Shown here piece after piece: positions 49,452 to 61,454 of a stretch of 64,000 nt of DNA. Numbering within the stretch: position 1 is the first letter of the stretch; the number at the start of each line of letters is the position of its first letter. The notes under the pieces were generated by a model. That model ran no database searches and was not told the origin of the DNA. It saw only the letters and a program-made list of their open reading frames with translations. Source of the DNA: Alisma plantago-aquatica (taxonomy: Eukaryota > Streptophyta > Magnoliopsida > Alismatales > Alismataceae); NCBI GenBank assembly GCA_963693085.1, contig OY856413.1, forward strand, positions 106,323,501-106,387,500. The letters are read 5' to 3'. Made by a program: the position numbers and the translations under genes.

Positions 49452-51174
49452 TGTTGGTTGTTTACACTAACGAGTTTCAATCATAAGAATGATCTTTTAC
49501 TCAACTAGCTATATCCCGCAAGTATACGAGAGTAGTTGTAGTCGAGGTCGAACACAAGGAGCATTGGTTAGTTAGGCACAAGAGTTATGATTTTCAATAA
49601 TCTAGATCGTTGTACATAAGATGATTGGATTAGAACAACTAAATTATAATTTTAAAACAAAATAGTAAATTATCACTTACGAAAGGTTAAGATTCAGATT
49701 TGGAAGGATCTTAGACTTGGGATTTCACTATCACATCATAGCTTGTATTAAAATATGAATTTAAACATGTTAATTAACTTGTAAAGGAGGTTTGTAGTCA
49801 TCACTCACCTCTCGGTGAAGTGATGATGATTTTAACTCCATACATCACGCTCGTGTATGTATTTCATTTCAAATCACAAACCTTGCTCGTAAACATAATC
49901 CCAGTCACTCTCGCGGTCAAGGACAAGTTGCCAAAAGAGTAACTCCATACTCTCAAACACATCTTCTCAGATTATGAAAGAAAGCATAAAACATGCAAGT
50001 ATGATGGCCAATCACAAAAATAAGCATTTCAGATCTAAAACAACTCTTGGAACATGCAAGAAACTAACATTTAGTATGAAATTCATATGTTCATACAAGC
50101 TATGACATGGGAGTTACTTTCCCATATCCAAGAAAAGGAAACTACTCATCCATGATAGTGTACAACAGAAAATGTACAGAATTTTCAAAATTCAACATGG
50201 TTTAGAGAAGGAAAAGCTAAGTAATCCCAAGGTGTAACCAAAGAAAGGTAGAATTCCAGCTTGAGGACGAAATTCCACTTCTACAGCTGCTCCAAACCAG
50301 ACAAACTTTCCTCCCGAGAAGCTTTGTGGAGTGAAGAAGCTCTGCTGCACCTTGGAGAAGAAGCTTGGAGAAGAAGAGAGGAAGAATTGGGGTTCTTTGG
50401 CAAGGAACCACCTCTTTTCTCCTCCAAATCGTCCTCCTCTTCTCTAGGCTTGCTCTGGGATGAGGGAACGAACACAAATGACCAAGCATAACTGCCCATT
50501 AAGTTCCCACTTTGTTTTAAATAAAAACTCGTATTTTTTAAAATGCTGAAACTGCCAGGTGCACGCCGTACAACTTTCTAGAAACTTTCAATTTGCTCCA
50601 GAATACACTGTGCACGGCGTGCATTGAAGAAATGCATTCCGTGTAACTTTCCAGAAACCTTTAGCTCCTAGGTGCACGACGTTACCTGAAGAAATGCACG
50701 TCGTACAACTTTTCAGAAACTTTCAGCTCCCAGGTGCATGTCGTGCAATTGTGTGCACGCCGTGTAACTTTCTAGAAACTTTGGTCTGCTTGATGCTTCC
50801 AGGTGCACGGCATGCACTTTTGGTGCACGGTGTGCATTTTTGGTGCACGGCGTGCACTTGGCTGTTCTGGGTTGTTGTGTATTTTGCTCATAACTTTCAG
50901 CGTGTAGGTCCGAATTGCATGCCGTAAAAAGTGGTATTTGTGTAGTTTCGAACCCTAAAACATGTAGATACTTGAGGAGTGGTCCAATAAGGGATAATAT
51001 GATATATTCCTCATCATTTCATTGCAAAATATAGTACCTACAATCCAAACCATGAGACAAGTAAGAATAGCTAAAAATATAGAATCTAGCATGAATGAGA
51101 GTGATAATTGAGTCAAAACAACATGGATATGCAACCAAACATGATCCAAAAGATGATATGATTTGTGCACATCA
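49452..51174 (-). repeat. gag-only element LTR 3
   Basis: 1723 bp, outer 5' LTR of the minus-strand array, ending GTGCACATCA against the right GAATT duplication. It carries the palindrome cluster at about 50555-50865. Confidence 0.92.
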
Positions 51175-51475
51175 GAATTCCTAAGAATCAACTCATCAAA
51201 TTTTCTATAGGGGTGTGGACGAAGATATCAAGAGATTCTTAGACTCCTCATATGGAGGAAACTCCATGCGTCAAAGCTATGACATTGCATGGAGACTCGT
51301 CACCCTTGGAGCAAAAAATCAAGCCCATTGGGGTAGATCTGTAGGTAAAGGAGTATTGAAAGTAGCTATGGCCGAAGCTACTCCTGAGTACAAGTCTATC
51401 GTTGAAACCTTGAAACTCTTAGTTGCCAAGCAAGACCATATTGAATCATCTCTTGCTGCTATCAGAAGAGGATGA
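51175..51475 (+). pseudogene. Athila-like Gag, second part (after the insert)
   Basis: After the right GAATT the capsid reading frame of the host element resumes. It contains FLDSSYGGNSMRQSYDIAW, which corresponds to the block after 'FYNGL' in Athila Gags where Gly-Gly-x-x-Met is followed by a helical segment. The frame ends at the stop at 51473. Position and frame match the segment cut at 39491. Confidence 0.82.
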
Positions 51476-52197
51476 TCGCCCATTCGACAACAAGAACAGA
51501 TCAAGTCAGTTTCATTAGTCTGTGAAGTGTGTAAAGTACTGATCATTCCACATTAGCATGTAATTTTCTTTACGATGTTGTTCTAAGCAGCGTATGTGGA
51601 CAAGGAGATAATGGTCAAATGGAAAATCTTAATGATGTTAATACCATCCCTGGTCAAAGTTACTACATTCTGAATCAAAATAGGAATCATCCAGGATTTC
51701 AATATGGAAACCCCTCTAGAGCAGTAAACTCACATCAATTTGGTTCGAACAACCAGCCACGAGGGCCACCAGGATTCTAGTACAATCAATAATAGAATTT
51801 TGGAAATCAAGGAAATTTCAAGGGAAACTTTCAGAATAGAAACTTCAATAACTATCAAAACAACTCCCAGTACCAGAGTCTTAACCAAGTTCCTTATCAA
51901 CAACAAGGACAACAAGCAGGTCCAATTTCTCATGATGACAAACTATCAACCATTGAAAAGATGTTGCAAACTCAGCAAACTATGATTTCTAACCAACAAG
52001 CTCAGTAGAAGGCTATTGAATCTTAACTAGCTCAACTTGCAGCTAGCATTAAGCCACCAGCTGGGGTTTTTGCTGGCCAACCCGAGAACAACCCAAAGCA
52101 CCCAGAACAACTGAAGGCAGTAACCACCAGGTCAGGAAAAGACTATTCTGATCCTCCTATCAAGACACTTGTAGTTGTTACTAATGAGGATGATCAT
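51476..52197 (+). pseudogene. Athila-like Gag tail and linker, with stops
   Basis: An Asn/Gln-rich segment (about 51610-51990, with NFGNQGNFKGNF-type repeats) is followed by KAVTTRSGKDY, a conserved phrase before the Athila protease. Stops at about 51778, 52006 and 52024 interrupt it. No canonical zinc knuckle remains readable. Confidence 0.65.
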
Positions 52198-52923
52198 GTG
52201 ATCATTCAAGACTCAACAACACTGGAGTCTCAACCAGAAGAACCAGTAATTGCTGATAAGACAGATAAGGAAAGTCTTGAGAAACCTATTGATGAAGAAA
52301 CTAAAACACCAAAACCTGATATTCATGTATACAAGCCTCGTATATCGTTCCCTACTCGTTTAAGGCAAACAAAGCTGGATACTCGGTTCAATAAGTTTAA
52401 AGAAACTATGAAGAAACTTTATGTTGATATACCCTTTTTGGATGCGCCGGCTGAGATACCAGCTTGGACAAAGTACTTAAAGTCACTCCTCACCAGGAAA
52501 TATATAACTGAAGAATATGAGACAGTCAAGTTAGCTAAAACCACTTCAGATATCATCCACAGTAAGATGCCAAAGAAACAGAAAGATCCAGGATCTTTTG
52601 GGATTTCCTGCCGTATCGGTGATTCTCCATGTAAGAAAGGACTAGCATATCTTGGTGTTAGCATCTCCATCATGCCACTCAGCCTTTGCAAAAGACTAGG
52701 GTTTGCTGAACTTCTTCCAACTGGCATGACCATACAACTCGCAGACAATTTGATAAAATGCCCGTTAGGAATTATTGAGGATGTACCTGTCAAGGTAGGG
52801 AAAGATTCTTATGTTCCGTGTGACTTTGTCATCATGGACATAAAAGAGGATGCCAGATATCCTCTCATCTTTAGACGCCCGTTCCTCACCACTGCAAGAG
52901 TTCTAATTGATGTTGAAGCATGA
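52198..52923 (+). pseudogene. Athila-like aspartic protease region, catalytic Asp lost
   Basis: A 241-codon open stretch. It has the Athila pre-protease block (FPTRLRQTKLDTRFNKF, LYVDIPFLDAPAEIP). The retropepsin core follows, with KDPGSFGISCRIGD, the active-site loop, LADNLIKCPLGIIEDVPVKV, DFVIMDIKEDARYPLIF and the terminal RRPFLTTARVLIDV. The active-site triad, normally Asp-Leu/Thr-Gly-Ala, reads Tyr-Leu-Gly-Val at 52648-52659, so this protease could not cleave. The Met at 52198 is internal and does not mark a true start. Confidence 0.85.
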
Positions 52924-53379
52924 ACTTTTCTTCTCATACTTGGCAAAGAAACTCTCAAATTCAAGGTGTTTGAAAGATGAGAAGACCAAGTATGCAAGAA
53001 GAAGTTTATCTGATTGACTGCATCGAATAAATATCACTCCTCACACAAGAGGGATATGAACAAGACGATCATTTAGAAGTGACTCTAACAAACCCCTCTA
53101 CTGATAATTCCATCAGTGAACGAGTTCAAGAGTGTGTTCTTAACCTTGACACTATCGAATAAGATCCTGAAGCTACGTTTGAAGGACTCAAGGTTGTGGA
53201 AGCTACTGAAGAAACATGCAAAAAACCAGAGGCCCCCGAAATGAAGCCCCTGCCTGAGGGACTGAAGTATGTGTTCTTGGATGATCTCAAGGTTTGTCCT
53301 GTAATAATAAATTTCGATCTTACAACCGAACAAGAAGATAAACTCCAGAAAGAATTGAAGGAAAGGAAGAAAGTGATTG
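52924..53379 (+). pseudogene. Athila-like protease-RT linker, cut at 53379
   Basis: After several stops the frame from about 53160 reads PLPEGLKYVFLDD and LTTEQEDKLQKELKERKK, the conserved segment just before the Athila reverse transcriptase. Sequence ends at 53379, where the next LTR begins. No RT motif is present in the window for this element. Confidence 0.75.
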
Positions 53380-56300
53380 TGTAATATCCTCAAATTTTAG
53401 TAAAAACTGAACTATAAAATATGATGCATGAATTAATTTGATAATTCCTCAATGATTTTATTGGTGGAATAGTAAGGTTAATTGCCTTTGTCGCACAAGT
53501 GATTTTGGCACAAGACAAATAGATAAACTGAATTCATGCATTAATAAAGTAATGACTTTTGATATTGATAAATATTTTCCAAAGGAGAATAAAGTTAATA
53601 ATGTGTTAGATAATTAAAAGAATACTTATCTTTCCATTATTGGAAACACAATGGTTGGGATACCAAATAGTGTTACCTTGGGTTGCCTTTTTGGTATGTT
53701 GAAGGATAATTACAAGTTAAGATAATGAGAAGATTTCTAAGATAATCCAAGATAATATGTGACTTAGATATTTAATTAAAGGATTATCCACTTATTTCTT
53801 GGAAGCCAAATAAAGGAACAATACGTTATTTCCCTAAAGGAAATAGGAAACATAGTTTAAAAGAAAAGTAAGAGAAAGTTGAGATAAATATAGATATGCC
53901 TTGGCTTCTCCCTATTCGTGTAATTGGAGATAATTGTGAATCCAAAAGGGCATCTTTTAATGCTTAAAAGAAAGATAAAGGAAAGAAGGGTTGTGCAAAG
54001 GTGTATGTTTTATTTTTAGTACCTTACCATTAGTAAGTCATGACCCATGTGGACTCTCGTTAGGAAAGGAGTACATCTACCTTTGGGAAGGAGACTCATA
54101 CTTCCTATATAAGTTATGCCCTACCATGCGTTTCAAAGCAGGAGCAAAGCCAGGCATGCCGCCACCTTCTTCACCATCTTCCCTGTAACCCTAAGAGACC
54201 ACCTAACCTATATATATAGGGTGGGGTGCTGCTTCCACCACAGAACAGGGTCTCGGATCTCGTAGACCTATGAGGGAGAAGCACAGACTTTCTACTTGGA
54301 TATCTCCTTTGTATGTTAGGCAGGAGATTGAAGCCAATACGTGCGTCCATCATCCTGCAGGTCATGCCAATTCTTGGTGAAGACCAGGCTGAGACGGGGG
54401 GTTGGTCTAGGCCTCCTCCCTCCAAGACGTGTGTCGCCGCTAGTCCATAAACCTGTAAGGTTTCTCGGTGTCGGCTCGCTGGGAAACAACCGAAGTGGTG
54501 TCACCACAGGAGGAGCACAGGAGGGTGTTCGCCACCATCAGTAGACCTGGAGCGCAGCCAGCCTCATCAGGAGTCTCCCAGCCACAACCGCAGGCAGAGC
54601 CGTAGTGGTGGGAGAGCACGAGGATGATCACCCTCCAGCCCCTGGCAATGTAGATCAGCATTCTCGCAACATGGATGATCACCCAGGGAGGAGTAAGGGT
54701 CAGGGCTCGAAGGGCTAAAAGTAGCAGCTGTACCAGCAGCATGGCAGCAAGGCGGATACCCTCAGTGGTGGGGAGCCTCAGCGTTGAGAGCCTTGTCGCG
54801 CGGCTGTGTGTCGGGCGGAAGTTGCCGCAAGAGAACGGAGGGGAAGAGTAGAGGGAGCTTAGGCAGACCAAGTGGCAAGGGAAGCCTTGGGGATGGCGCC
54901 CTCGGCTGAGAGGCCTGATGCCAGGGAACGCTAGGGCACCACCAAGAAGGGCGGCGAGCTGTTCCTCGTAAAGACGACAATGCGAAAGGTAGGTGTTCTG
55001 CTATTCATGCGTCTGTAAAGCGAGAGGTAGGAGAAGGATGGGCCAGTCCATGGATAATCAGTGGTTCAAACAACTAATACAATTAATACCCGGTCCAGCC
55101 GTGTCCCTACTCATCCAACATGGCACATGTTTTACTGATAGCACCGACCAATGACGCGTTGCCACCTGGCCCAGAGTTGAGGTAAAAAGTTTATGTTTGT
55201 TTAATACATAGTAAATGATAGGATGGTCTGAAAATAGGAAAACTATATATCAAATTGATCAGGAGAACGAGAGGAATTCAAACAAAATATTGTCAGAACC
55301 TAATTACGCTTCGTGTTCCAAAAGTATGTGTAATACATGTGTTAATATGTTTAATGAAAAGGAAAACCTAGTTTTACTTTAATATGATGCTTAGTTGGTC
55401 ACATTGAGGTAATATCTGATCTAGACATGTATAATGAGTAAAACCTTGATAATGATGAATAATGGATGATTCCATATTAGTAATCGTATTCATGCCATTT
55501 AGGGTTTTAAAAATAATATCAACATCTTGCTATGATCTAATGCTAGTAAAGTGATCTAGATATCATGAGTAAGCTAATGTGGTGAAGTTGATGTAATTAG
55601 GGTTTGTAATCCTAATCCTTAGTCCAAACATGAGATAACCCTAAACCCTAGTTCAGGATCGCATCCAGATCTGATTAATGTAGCGTGAATACATGGTGAC
55701 ACATATGTAGTATGTATATTTCAGATTGAATGCCTTGTTGATTGGATGTTTGGATACACTCTTAAAGTACATGTGATATATTCTACATGGTTTTTGCATG
55801 ACAAAGGTATGTGGTTACGCTTATGAATATGCATATCGAATTCTGAGATTGCCGATGTTTCTCGACGAGATTGGAAGACAAATAAACTGCTTGCTTGTTT
55901 ATTTAGTTCTTGCAAACTATAAAGTGCATATGAGCATCAGGTAAAGTAAATAATAGTATTCTGAACCCTGGGTTAGACTGATCTTAAGGGTAATGCACAC
56001 GAGCCCCAGAGGGATAGTGATTACACCTGAGGTAGTTGACCAGATATGGGTTAGAATATGAAAACAAGTTTATTTTATTATATTCAAGATAAAGATGTTT
56101 GCTTATATATGTACTTGTGATTATTGTTTGAATCCACGTACCAGTATAGAAATATACTGATCGCGTATTTGTTTGTCGGCATTTTAGGTATCAGATATAC
56201 TTGATTCATGGACATGAGGGTACAGATAGAGATGTTGAAGAAACTATAGTTTAATCATGAAGGTTTAGTTTTAATGGTTTATCTTTACACATGTAAAAGT

Positions 56301-56481
56301 TAATTCTGTTTAAAAGTTATGTAACTCCTTAGAGGAGCTTTTTATATAAACATGTAAATATTTGATCATTAATGGAAATTTTTTACTATTTTGTATTATT
56401 TCATGAATCTGATCCTGGAATTATGACTAACGATATGCGACTTTAAGGTCTTTTAGACACTCAAAAGTGCGGGTCGTTACA
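53380..56481 (+). repeat. Del-like 5' LTR
   Basis: TGTAATATCC...GTCGTTACA, immediately followed by the primer site. The TATA box is at 54208-54218. A markedly GC-richer segment follows at about 54330-55000, then AT-rich U5. Frames in the GC-rich part (54440-54871 minus, 54762-54980 minus) have no recognisable domains. Confidence 0.75.
54208..54218 (+). promoter_or_regulatory. TATA box of Del-like LTR
   Basis: CTATATATATA is followed by a G-rich stretch, about 0.83 kb into the LTR. Confidence 0.6.
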
Positions 56482-56483
56482 TT

Positions 56484-56495
56484 TGGTATCAGAGC
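56484..56495 (+). other. primer binding site, initiator tRNA-Met
   Basis: TGGTATCAGAGC, a perfect match, two bases after the LTR end. Confidence 0.88.
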
Positions 56496-56650
56496 ACAGA
56501 TTCATCAACTAATACTTAATAGTTTATAATTTCAAATTATCCTTAGAAATTTTAAGAGAAAAATTAAGTTCCTCATCTCACATTTTCATCTACTTCTCAT
56601 ATCTTTCATAAAAATCTTTGAAAAGAAAATATTAATAAGACAAGTAAAAT

Positions 56651-56812
56651 GTGAAACTTGATATTGGCAATCAACATGGTGTGGTGGTATGGGACACTAC
56701 CCATGTGAAACTTAAAATCGGTAATCAACATGGTGTGGTGGTATGGGACACTACCCATGTGAAACTTAAAATTGGTAATCAACATGGTGTGGTGGTATGG
56801 GACACTGCCCAT
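56651..56812 (+). repeat. three tandem 54-bp units
   Basis: Three near-identical 54-bp units, followed by a partial fourth, begin about 155 bp after the primer site. The length is a multiple of three, so both strands stay open (plus strand repeating NQHGVVVWDT). The units lie where gag leader would be expected. No domain is recognised. Confidence 0.92.
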
Positions 56813-57017
56813 GTGAAACTTGAAATCATGAATAAGAAAAATAAGAGATGGTTTAGGTAACCCAATCTCCCATGCATGTGGGCATGAGGAGCATAAAACT
56901 TAGGTGATAAGTCTTAAGAGATATAAAAAACCCAATAGATGTATATATAACAAAATGAAAAGTTGGAATATAACTTGCTCAAACTACTCATGTTGTCTCT
57001 AGAAGTTTAGTGATGGT

Positions 57018-57760
57018 GGCCAAGCCTCTGGAGGGGAAGGTCGAGGTAGCACCAAGCCCTGGAGGGAAGGTGACCCAAGTTCATTAAATGAACAGAGACC
57101 ATGAGGGGGTATTCCAGAGATTAAGCAAACATGGGTTGATATGTCATAATGATAAAAGTTATACTCAATGAAAACAAAGAGATATCTATAAAACCTTTAG
57201 GGTTAGTAAGATAACCTGGGGTGGGTCAACCCGAGAGTGGGAAGATGACCTATGAGGGAGGCAAAACCTAGATCTTGGGATCAGGTTGTGGCTAGAGAGC
57301 TTAACCCCCTCCTATGAGCCAAGAAGGCACCCTAGGCTAGGACTTTCCCTTAAAAGGTAAGTCAATAAATGTAATTAAGTATTGAAATAACCTTAATCCT
57401 CACCTAGAGGTGTGACGAGTTAAAGATATAAAAAAATGAAAGTACATACATTCTTTGAATCCAAGGATGCCGACTCTGAGTGACATAATTGGTCAAGCCC
57501 AGAAGGGAAGACCAATAAGGCACCAAGCCCAGGAGGGAAGGTGGCCTAAGTGGACGACCAAGACTAGGAGGGAAGGTCATGAAATGGTCAAGCCCAGGAG
57601 GGAAGACCAGGCAGGCACCAAGCCCAGGAGGGAAGGTGGCCTAAGTCTACGATGCAGTTGTTTAGGATCAAGCCCCTGGAGGGGAAGATCACAGAGGTCA
57701 AGCCCAAGAGGGAAGACCGACATGGCACCAAGCCCTGGAGGGAAGGTGGCCCGATCCCAA
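57018..57760 (+). repeat. dispersed CCAAGCCCAGGAGGGAAGGT repeats
   Basis: About a dozen copies of a 20-bp word, with variants CAAGCCCTGGAGGGAAGGT and CAAGCCCAGAAGGGAAGACC. Copies ending GGT and copies ending GACC tend to alternate, with GGT copies usually preceded by 'gcac'. They are separated by 15-60 bp of variable sequence, with a 370-bp break between 57095 and 57480. The open frame at 57455-57763 is a by-product of the repeat. Confidence 0.85.
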
Positions 57761-58789
57761 TGATGGGACGACACTACATTATGTGTACTCAAAAGAGAGA
57801 GATGAAGGCAATCGGGGTTAAAGAATTAAATAAGAGAATAATGTGCTTAAAAGATGTGACATCTCAAAAGAAACCCCTAGGGAGGGTAGAGTCCTAATGC
57901 TATCCTAGGGTCAAGTAGGGGATATTAGAGGTACATAGGACCGATGGGTTGGGAGTTGATATGCCCTAAATGCACATGACCATGTGGTCGGGAGGTAACA
58001 ACTAGGTTTATCCAAGGCACATGACTCAGGAGATTAGCTACCTCCATGAGGATCATGTAGTCTAATGGGTGAATGTGAAAGGCACTCTCTTAATGCATAA
58101 GGATGAGATCACTCCAAGAGTACCTATACCCCTAGAGACCTCGAGGATTTGGCTAAGGATCATAATGATACATGAGATGTAAATATAAAAGATATAAAGA
58201 AGTTATGAAAAACTTAGAGAAGTTGTGTCTTAACTTAAGAGTAAGAAAAAGGACACTTGACTTCATGGAACATAAGAATGCTATAAAATTAAGAACAAGT
58301 AAGTTTAGAGTCATATCGGGTATGATTCAACTTAATGCATGAAATTGAAAGGTAATGTGTGGATGTACTATCTCCGCTCTTGGAATGGATTGAACTTTGT
58401 GTTTGGGCTGCAGCCAAATGCTTATTTCATTTCGTTATAAGGGAGGGAGATTGGATAGACACACATTATGCTTACAATTGAGATAATGAGGATGAATATC
58501 TTACATTTAATGTGTGAGGACTTGACCTAGGGTTAGAGGTGTTACCTCACCCTTATGTGAAAATAATGTGTAATAGGTTGGAAACCTAGGTGAAAAGAGA
58601 AATCACCAAGTAGTAATGAAATCACAAAATAAGAATGAAAACATCAAGTGATGATAAGATGTGTATACTAAAGATGTAGATATACATTGAATTGAATTCA
58701 AGTACCAATCTTAGCCTTAATGTGTGGAATTCGCATAATAACATATGTAAAGATGTCTAAGTAGGGTGCTAACCCTAAGACTTCAACTA
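57761..58789 (+). other. internal region of Del-like element, no gene seen
   Basis: About 1 kb with no recognisable Gag or Pol. A purine-rich stretch, AAGGGAGGGAGAT, lies at about 58438-58452 and resembles a polypurine tract, but it is not followed by this element's LTR start. Confidence 0.45.
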
Positions 58790-58824
58790 TTTTTTTTTTG
58801 AGATGAAACCATCGAGCCCTTGTA

Positions 58825-61454
58825 TTATAATCCAAAAGATACAACAAGCTCTCTAACATTTACCGGGAAATTACTAGTGATAATCATTTCCCTATCCTCT
58901 CCCAATCCGTTCTTAGCTAAATTGTGAGCCATTACATTGCCTTCACGAAGAGTGTGTGTGAAAATAGTAGAGGTTAAGTTTTTTGACTGTCTCCTAATAT
59001 CATCAAAGAGCAGCTCAGTAGGACTAGCACCCCTGCTTGGTGACAGAAGCTTCAGCCAGACGTTCTTCGCATCCGTCTCGATCTCCACCAGGTTGAAGTT
59101 GAGATTTTTAGCCACCTTGATACCGAACTTAACACCTTGTGCTTCCACAATGAAAGGGCTCCATCTACACTTGCATATCTTCATCGCCATGGCAATCGTT
59201 TCCTTTTTGTGATTTCTGCAAACAGCAGCAAGACGAACTCTGTCTTCTGAAATAAAAGCAGCATCCACGTTTATCTTTATGTAATCATTCATCGGTGGCT
59301 TCCAAAGGCAGCTCTTCCGGTCTGTAGCCGAGCTTCCTTGTTCATTGTTGTTTCTTCTGTAATCCACAAAATTATGCGCCCAATCAGTCAAGCTGTGGTC
59401 TTTGATACTCGGGTTAACTGTTCTGGAACTGAACATTGATTCATTTCTGCAGATCCACGCAGCTAGACAGCGTGCGGTAAAAGCCACCAACAAATGGTTG
59501 TCCCCCTTGTTGAAAATCCATCTGACCAGATCACTGAAGTTAGAAGTAGGCGCACCACTAATGATGAGTTTACTATCCTGATCTGCCCAGATTTCCGCAC
59601 TGTGAGGACACTGCGTCAAGACATGTATGGTAGACTCATCGGCAGATGAACAGACCTCACACACAGCGTTCTCTGTGATATGACGATCCCACAGGTTGCT
59701 TTTGGTGGGAAGATTTCTGGAAATGCAACGCCAAAGAAAGTGTTTCATTTTTTGGTGCATAGAGCTTCGCCACACATTTTTCCACATCTCATCAGGCTGG
59801 TTAACACCGCCATTTGCAGCAGCAAGATGGTTTGAGACACCAAGCCAGTAGGCAGTTTTTATAGTAAAGAGACCATCATGGGTTGGAAACCAATAACGGA
59901 CAGCTTCAACATCTTCGCTTATAGGGGTTCTTAGAATATCATCTCTCTGATCATTTGTGAAATATGTATCCACCAAAGCCATATTCCATTCTGCTGCGTC
60001 TGTAATTATTTCTTTAATCTTAAGAGGTCGATAGCTGCCCGAATAATCAGATTGAATGCCCGACCCACGCCTAGTAGGTATCCAATTATCCTCCCAGATT
60101 TTTATATTAGAATTCATCGTGACACTCCATCTTAAACCCTCAATTAGAAGAGCTTTAGCCCCCCACATGCTGCGCCAACAGTAGCTGGGATCGTGGCCTC
60201 TTGCAGCCTCCAGAATGGATTTGCTGTTGTGATATCTAGCCTTATAAATTTCTGCTGTTCTAGAACTCGGATTGATGTAGAGGCGCCATATCTGCTTCGC
60301 CAAAAAAGCCATATTAAAAACTTTCAGATCGCGGAAACCCAACCCCCCTTCGTTCTTCGGTTGATAGAGCTTGCCCCAAGCGGCCCAATGCATTTTTCTT
60401 CGTCCGTTTTCAGATCCCCACCAGAAGTTTGCTAGCATTCTGTTTATGTCCTCTATGATATTGTCGGGAATACGGAAGACGCTCATCATATACGTGGGTA
60501 TAGCCTGCACTATGGATTTTATCAAGATTTCTTTGCCCGCCTGGCTCAACATCTTTTCTTTCCATCCATTGATCTTCTTCCAAATCCTGTTCTTCAGCTC
60601 ACTAAAAACCGCCTTTTTCGATCTGCCAATAATGGTAGGGAGGCCCAAATATTTTTCATGCGCTTCAACTTGCTTAACCTGCAGAAGCTCTTGGATATTC
60701 TTCTTCGTTTCCTCTGGAACATTCTTGCTAAAGGAGATCTCCGTCTTGTTGTAGTTGACTTTCTGTCCAGAAGCCTTCTCATAGTAGCTTAATATGTCAG
60801 CTATCTTGTTGGCTTCTTGGAGATTTGCTTTAGCAAACATAATGCTATCATCCACGAAGAAAAGGTGTGTTGTTCTTGGGCCATTTCTGCAAATACGTGT
60901 GCCAATAATTTCCCCTTTGTCCGCCTCTCTACTTATGAGGTTTGAGAACGCATCTGCACATAAAAGAAAGAGGTAAGGGGAAATGGGGTCGCCTTGGCGG
61001 AGCCCTCTTTTAGGGGTTATCAATCCCCTTTTACAGCCATTGATGATAAAAGAGAAGGAGACTGAACTCATACATTCATAGACTTTTTTGCACCATAGGG
61101 GTCCAAAACCAAGAGTTGCCATGATTTTGGTTATGAATCGCCACTCCACTCTGTCATACGCCTTGCTCATATCGAGCTTGAGAGCCATCTGTCCCTTCTT
61201 GCCCTTCGTCTTGCGTTTCATGGCATGAAAAGTCTCAAAAGCAATCAAAGCATTATCTGTGATAAGTCTTCTAGGAATGAAGGCACTTTGGTTGGGAGTG
61301 ATAATATCATTCAGAAGCGGTTTAAGCCTATTTGCAAGGACTTTTGAAATGATTTTATAAACGGTGTTGCACAGGCTGATGGGACGAAAATCATTCATGG
61401 TACTCGGATCCTTGCATTTCGGAATAAGGACAATATTAGTAGAGTTGATGTCCC
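58825..61454 (-). pseudogene. LINE-B ORF2, RT to RNase H part (857+ codons open)
   Basis: Counted from the Met at 61398, the RT shows DFRPISLCNTVYKI, LKLDMSKAYDRVEW (catalytic Asp 76), LRQGDPISPYLF and FVDDS (Asp 183-184). A zf-RVT domain lies around residues 535-620, with CEVCSSADESTIHVLTQC. An RNase H domain at about 708-830 keeps its acidic residues (NVDAAF Asp 712, VEAQG Glu 752, ETDA Asp 776) and HNLAK. The frame is already open upstream of 61398 to a frameshift near 61455, so Met 61398 is not a true start. This part is otherwise intact and would copy and clear the element RNA. Confidence 0.9.

Larger units (their letters stand above)
39492..51174 (-). mobile_element. gag-only LTR retrotransposon (TR-GAG-like), tandem form with three LTRs
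   Basis: Three LTRs (39492-41234, 44488-46197, 49452-51174) alternate with two internal regions of 3253 and 3254 bp. One 5-bp duplication (GAATT) surrounds the whole array. Each internal region has a primer site on its right and a polypurine tract on its left, so both read leftward. Each encodes only an Athila-type Gag and no pol, as in the plant TR-GAG class. The shared middle LTR and single duplication fit unequal LTR-LTR recombination after one insertion. Confidence 0.92.
24501..53379 (+). mobile_element. Athila-like Ty3/gypsy element, interrupted three times
   Basis: Removing the inserts leaves this order: 5' LTR (24501-24819 plus 36297-38603, about 2.6 kb, ends TGATG...CATCA); primer site at 38609; gag (38784-39491 plus 51180 onward); a long Gag-protease linker; protease (about 52320-52920); and the start of the linker to RT (to 53379). 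Reverse transcriptase, integrase and the 3' LTR are not seen, because a Del-like element enters at 53380; they may lie beyond the window. Several frameshifts and stops make it inactive. Confidence 0.8.

Noticed and set aside
54440..54871. 143-codon frame in GC-rich LTR segment
   Set aside because: High GC lengthens chance frames. No motif is present, and it is antisense to the LTR promoter.
58438..58452. Polypurine tract and second LTR of the Del-like element
   Set aside because: The following sequence does not match the LTR start TGTAATATCC.
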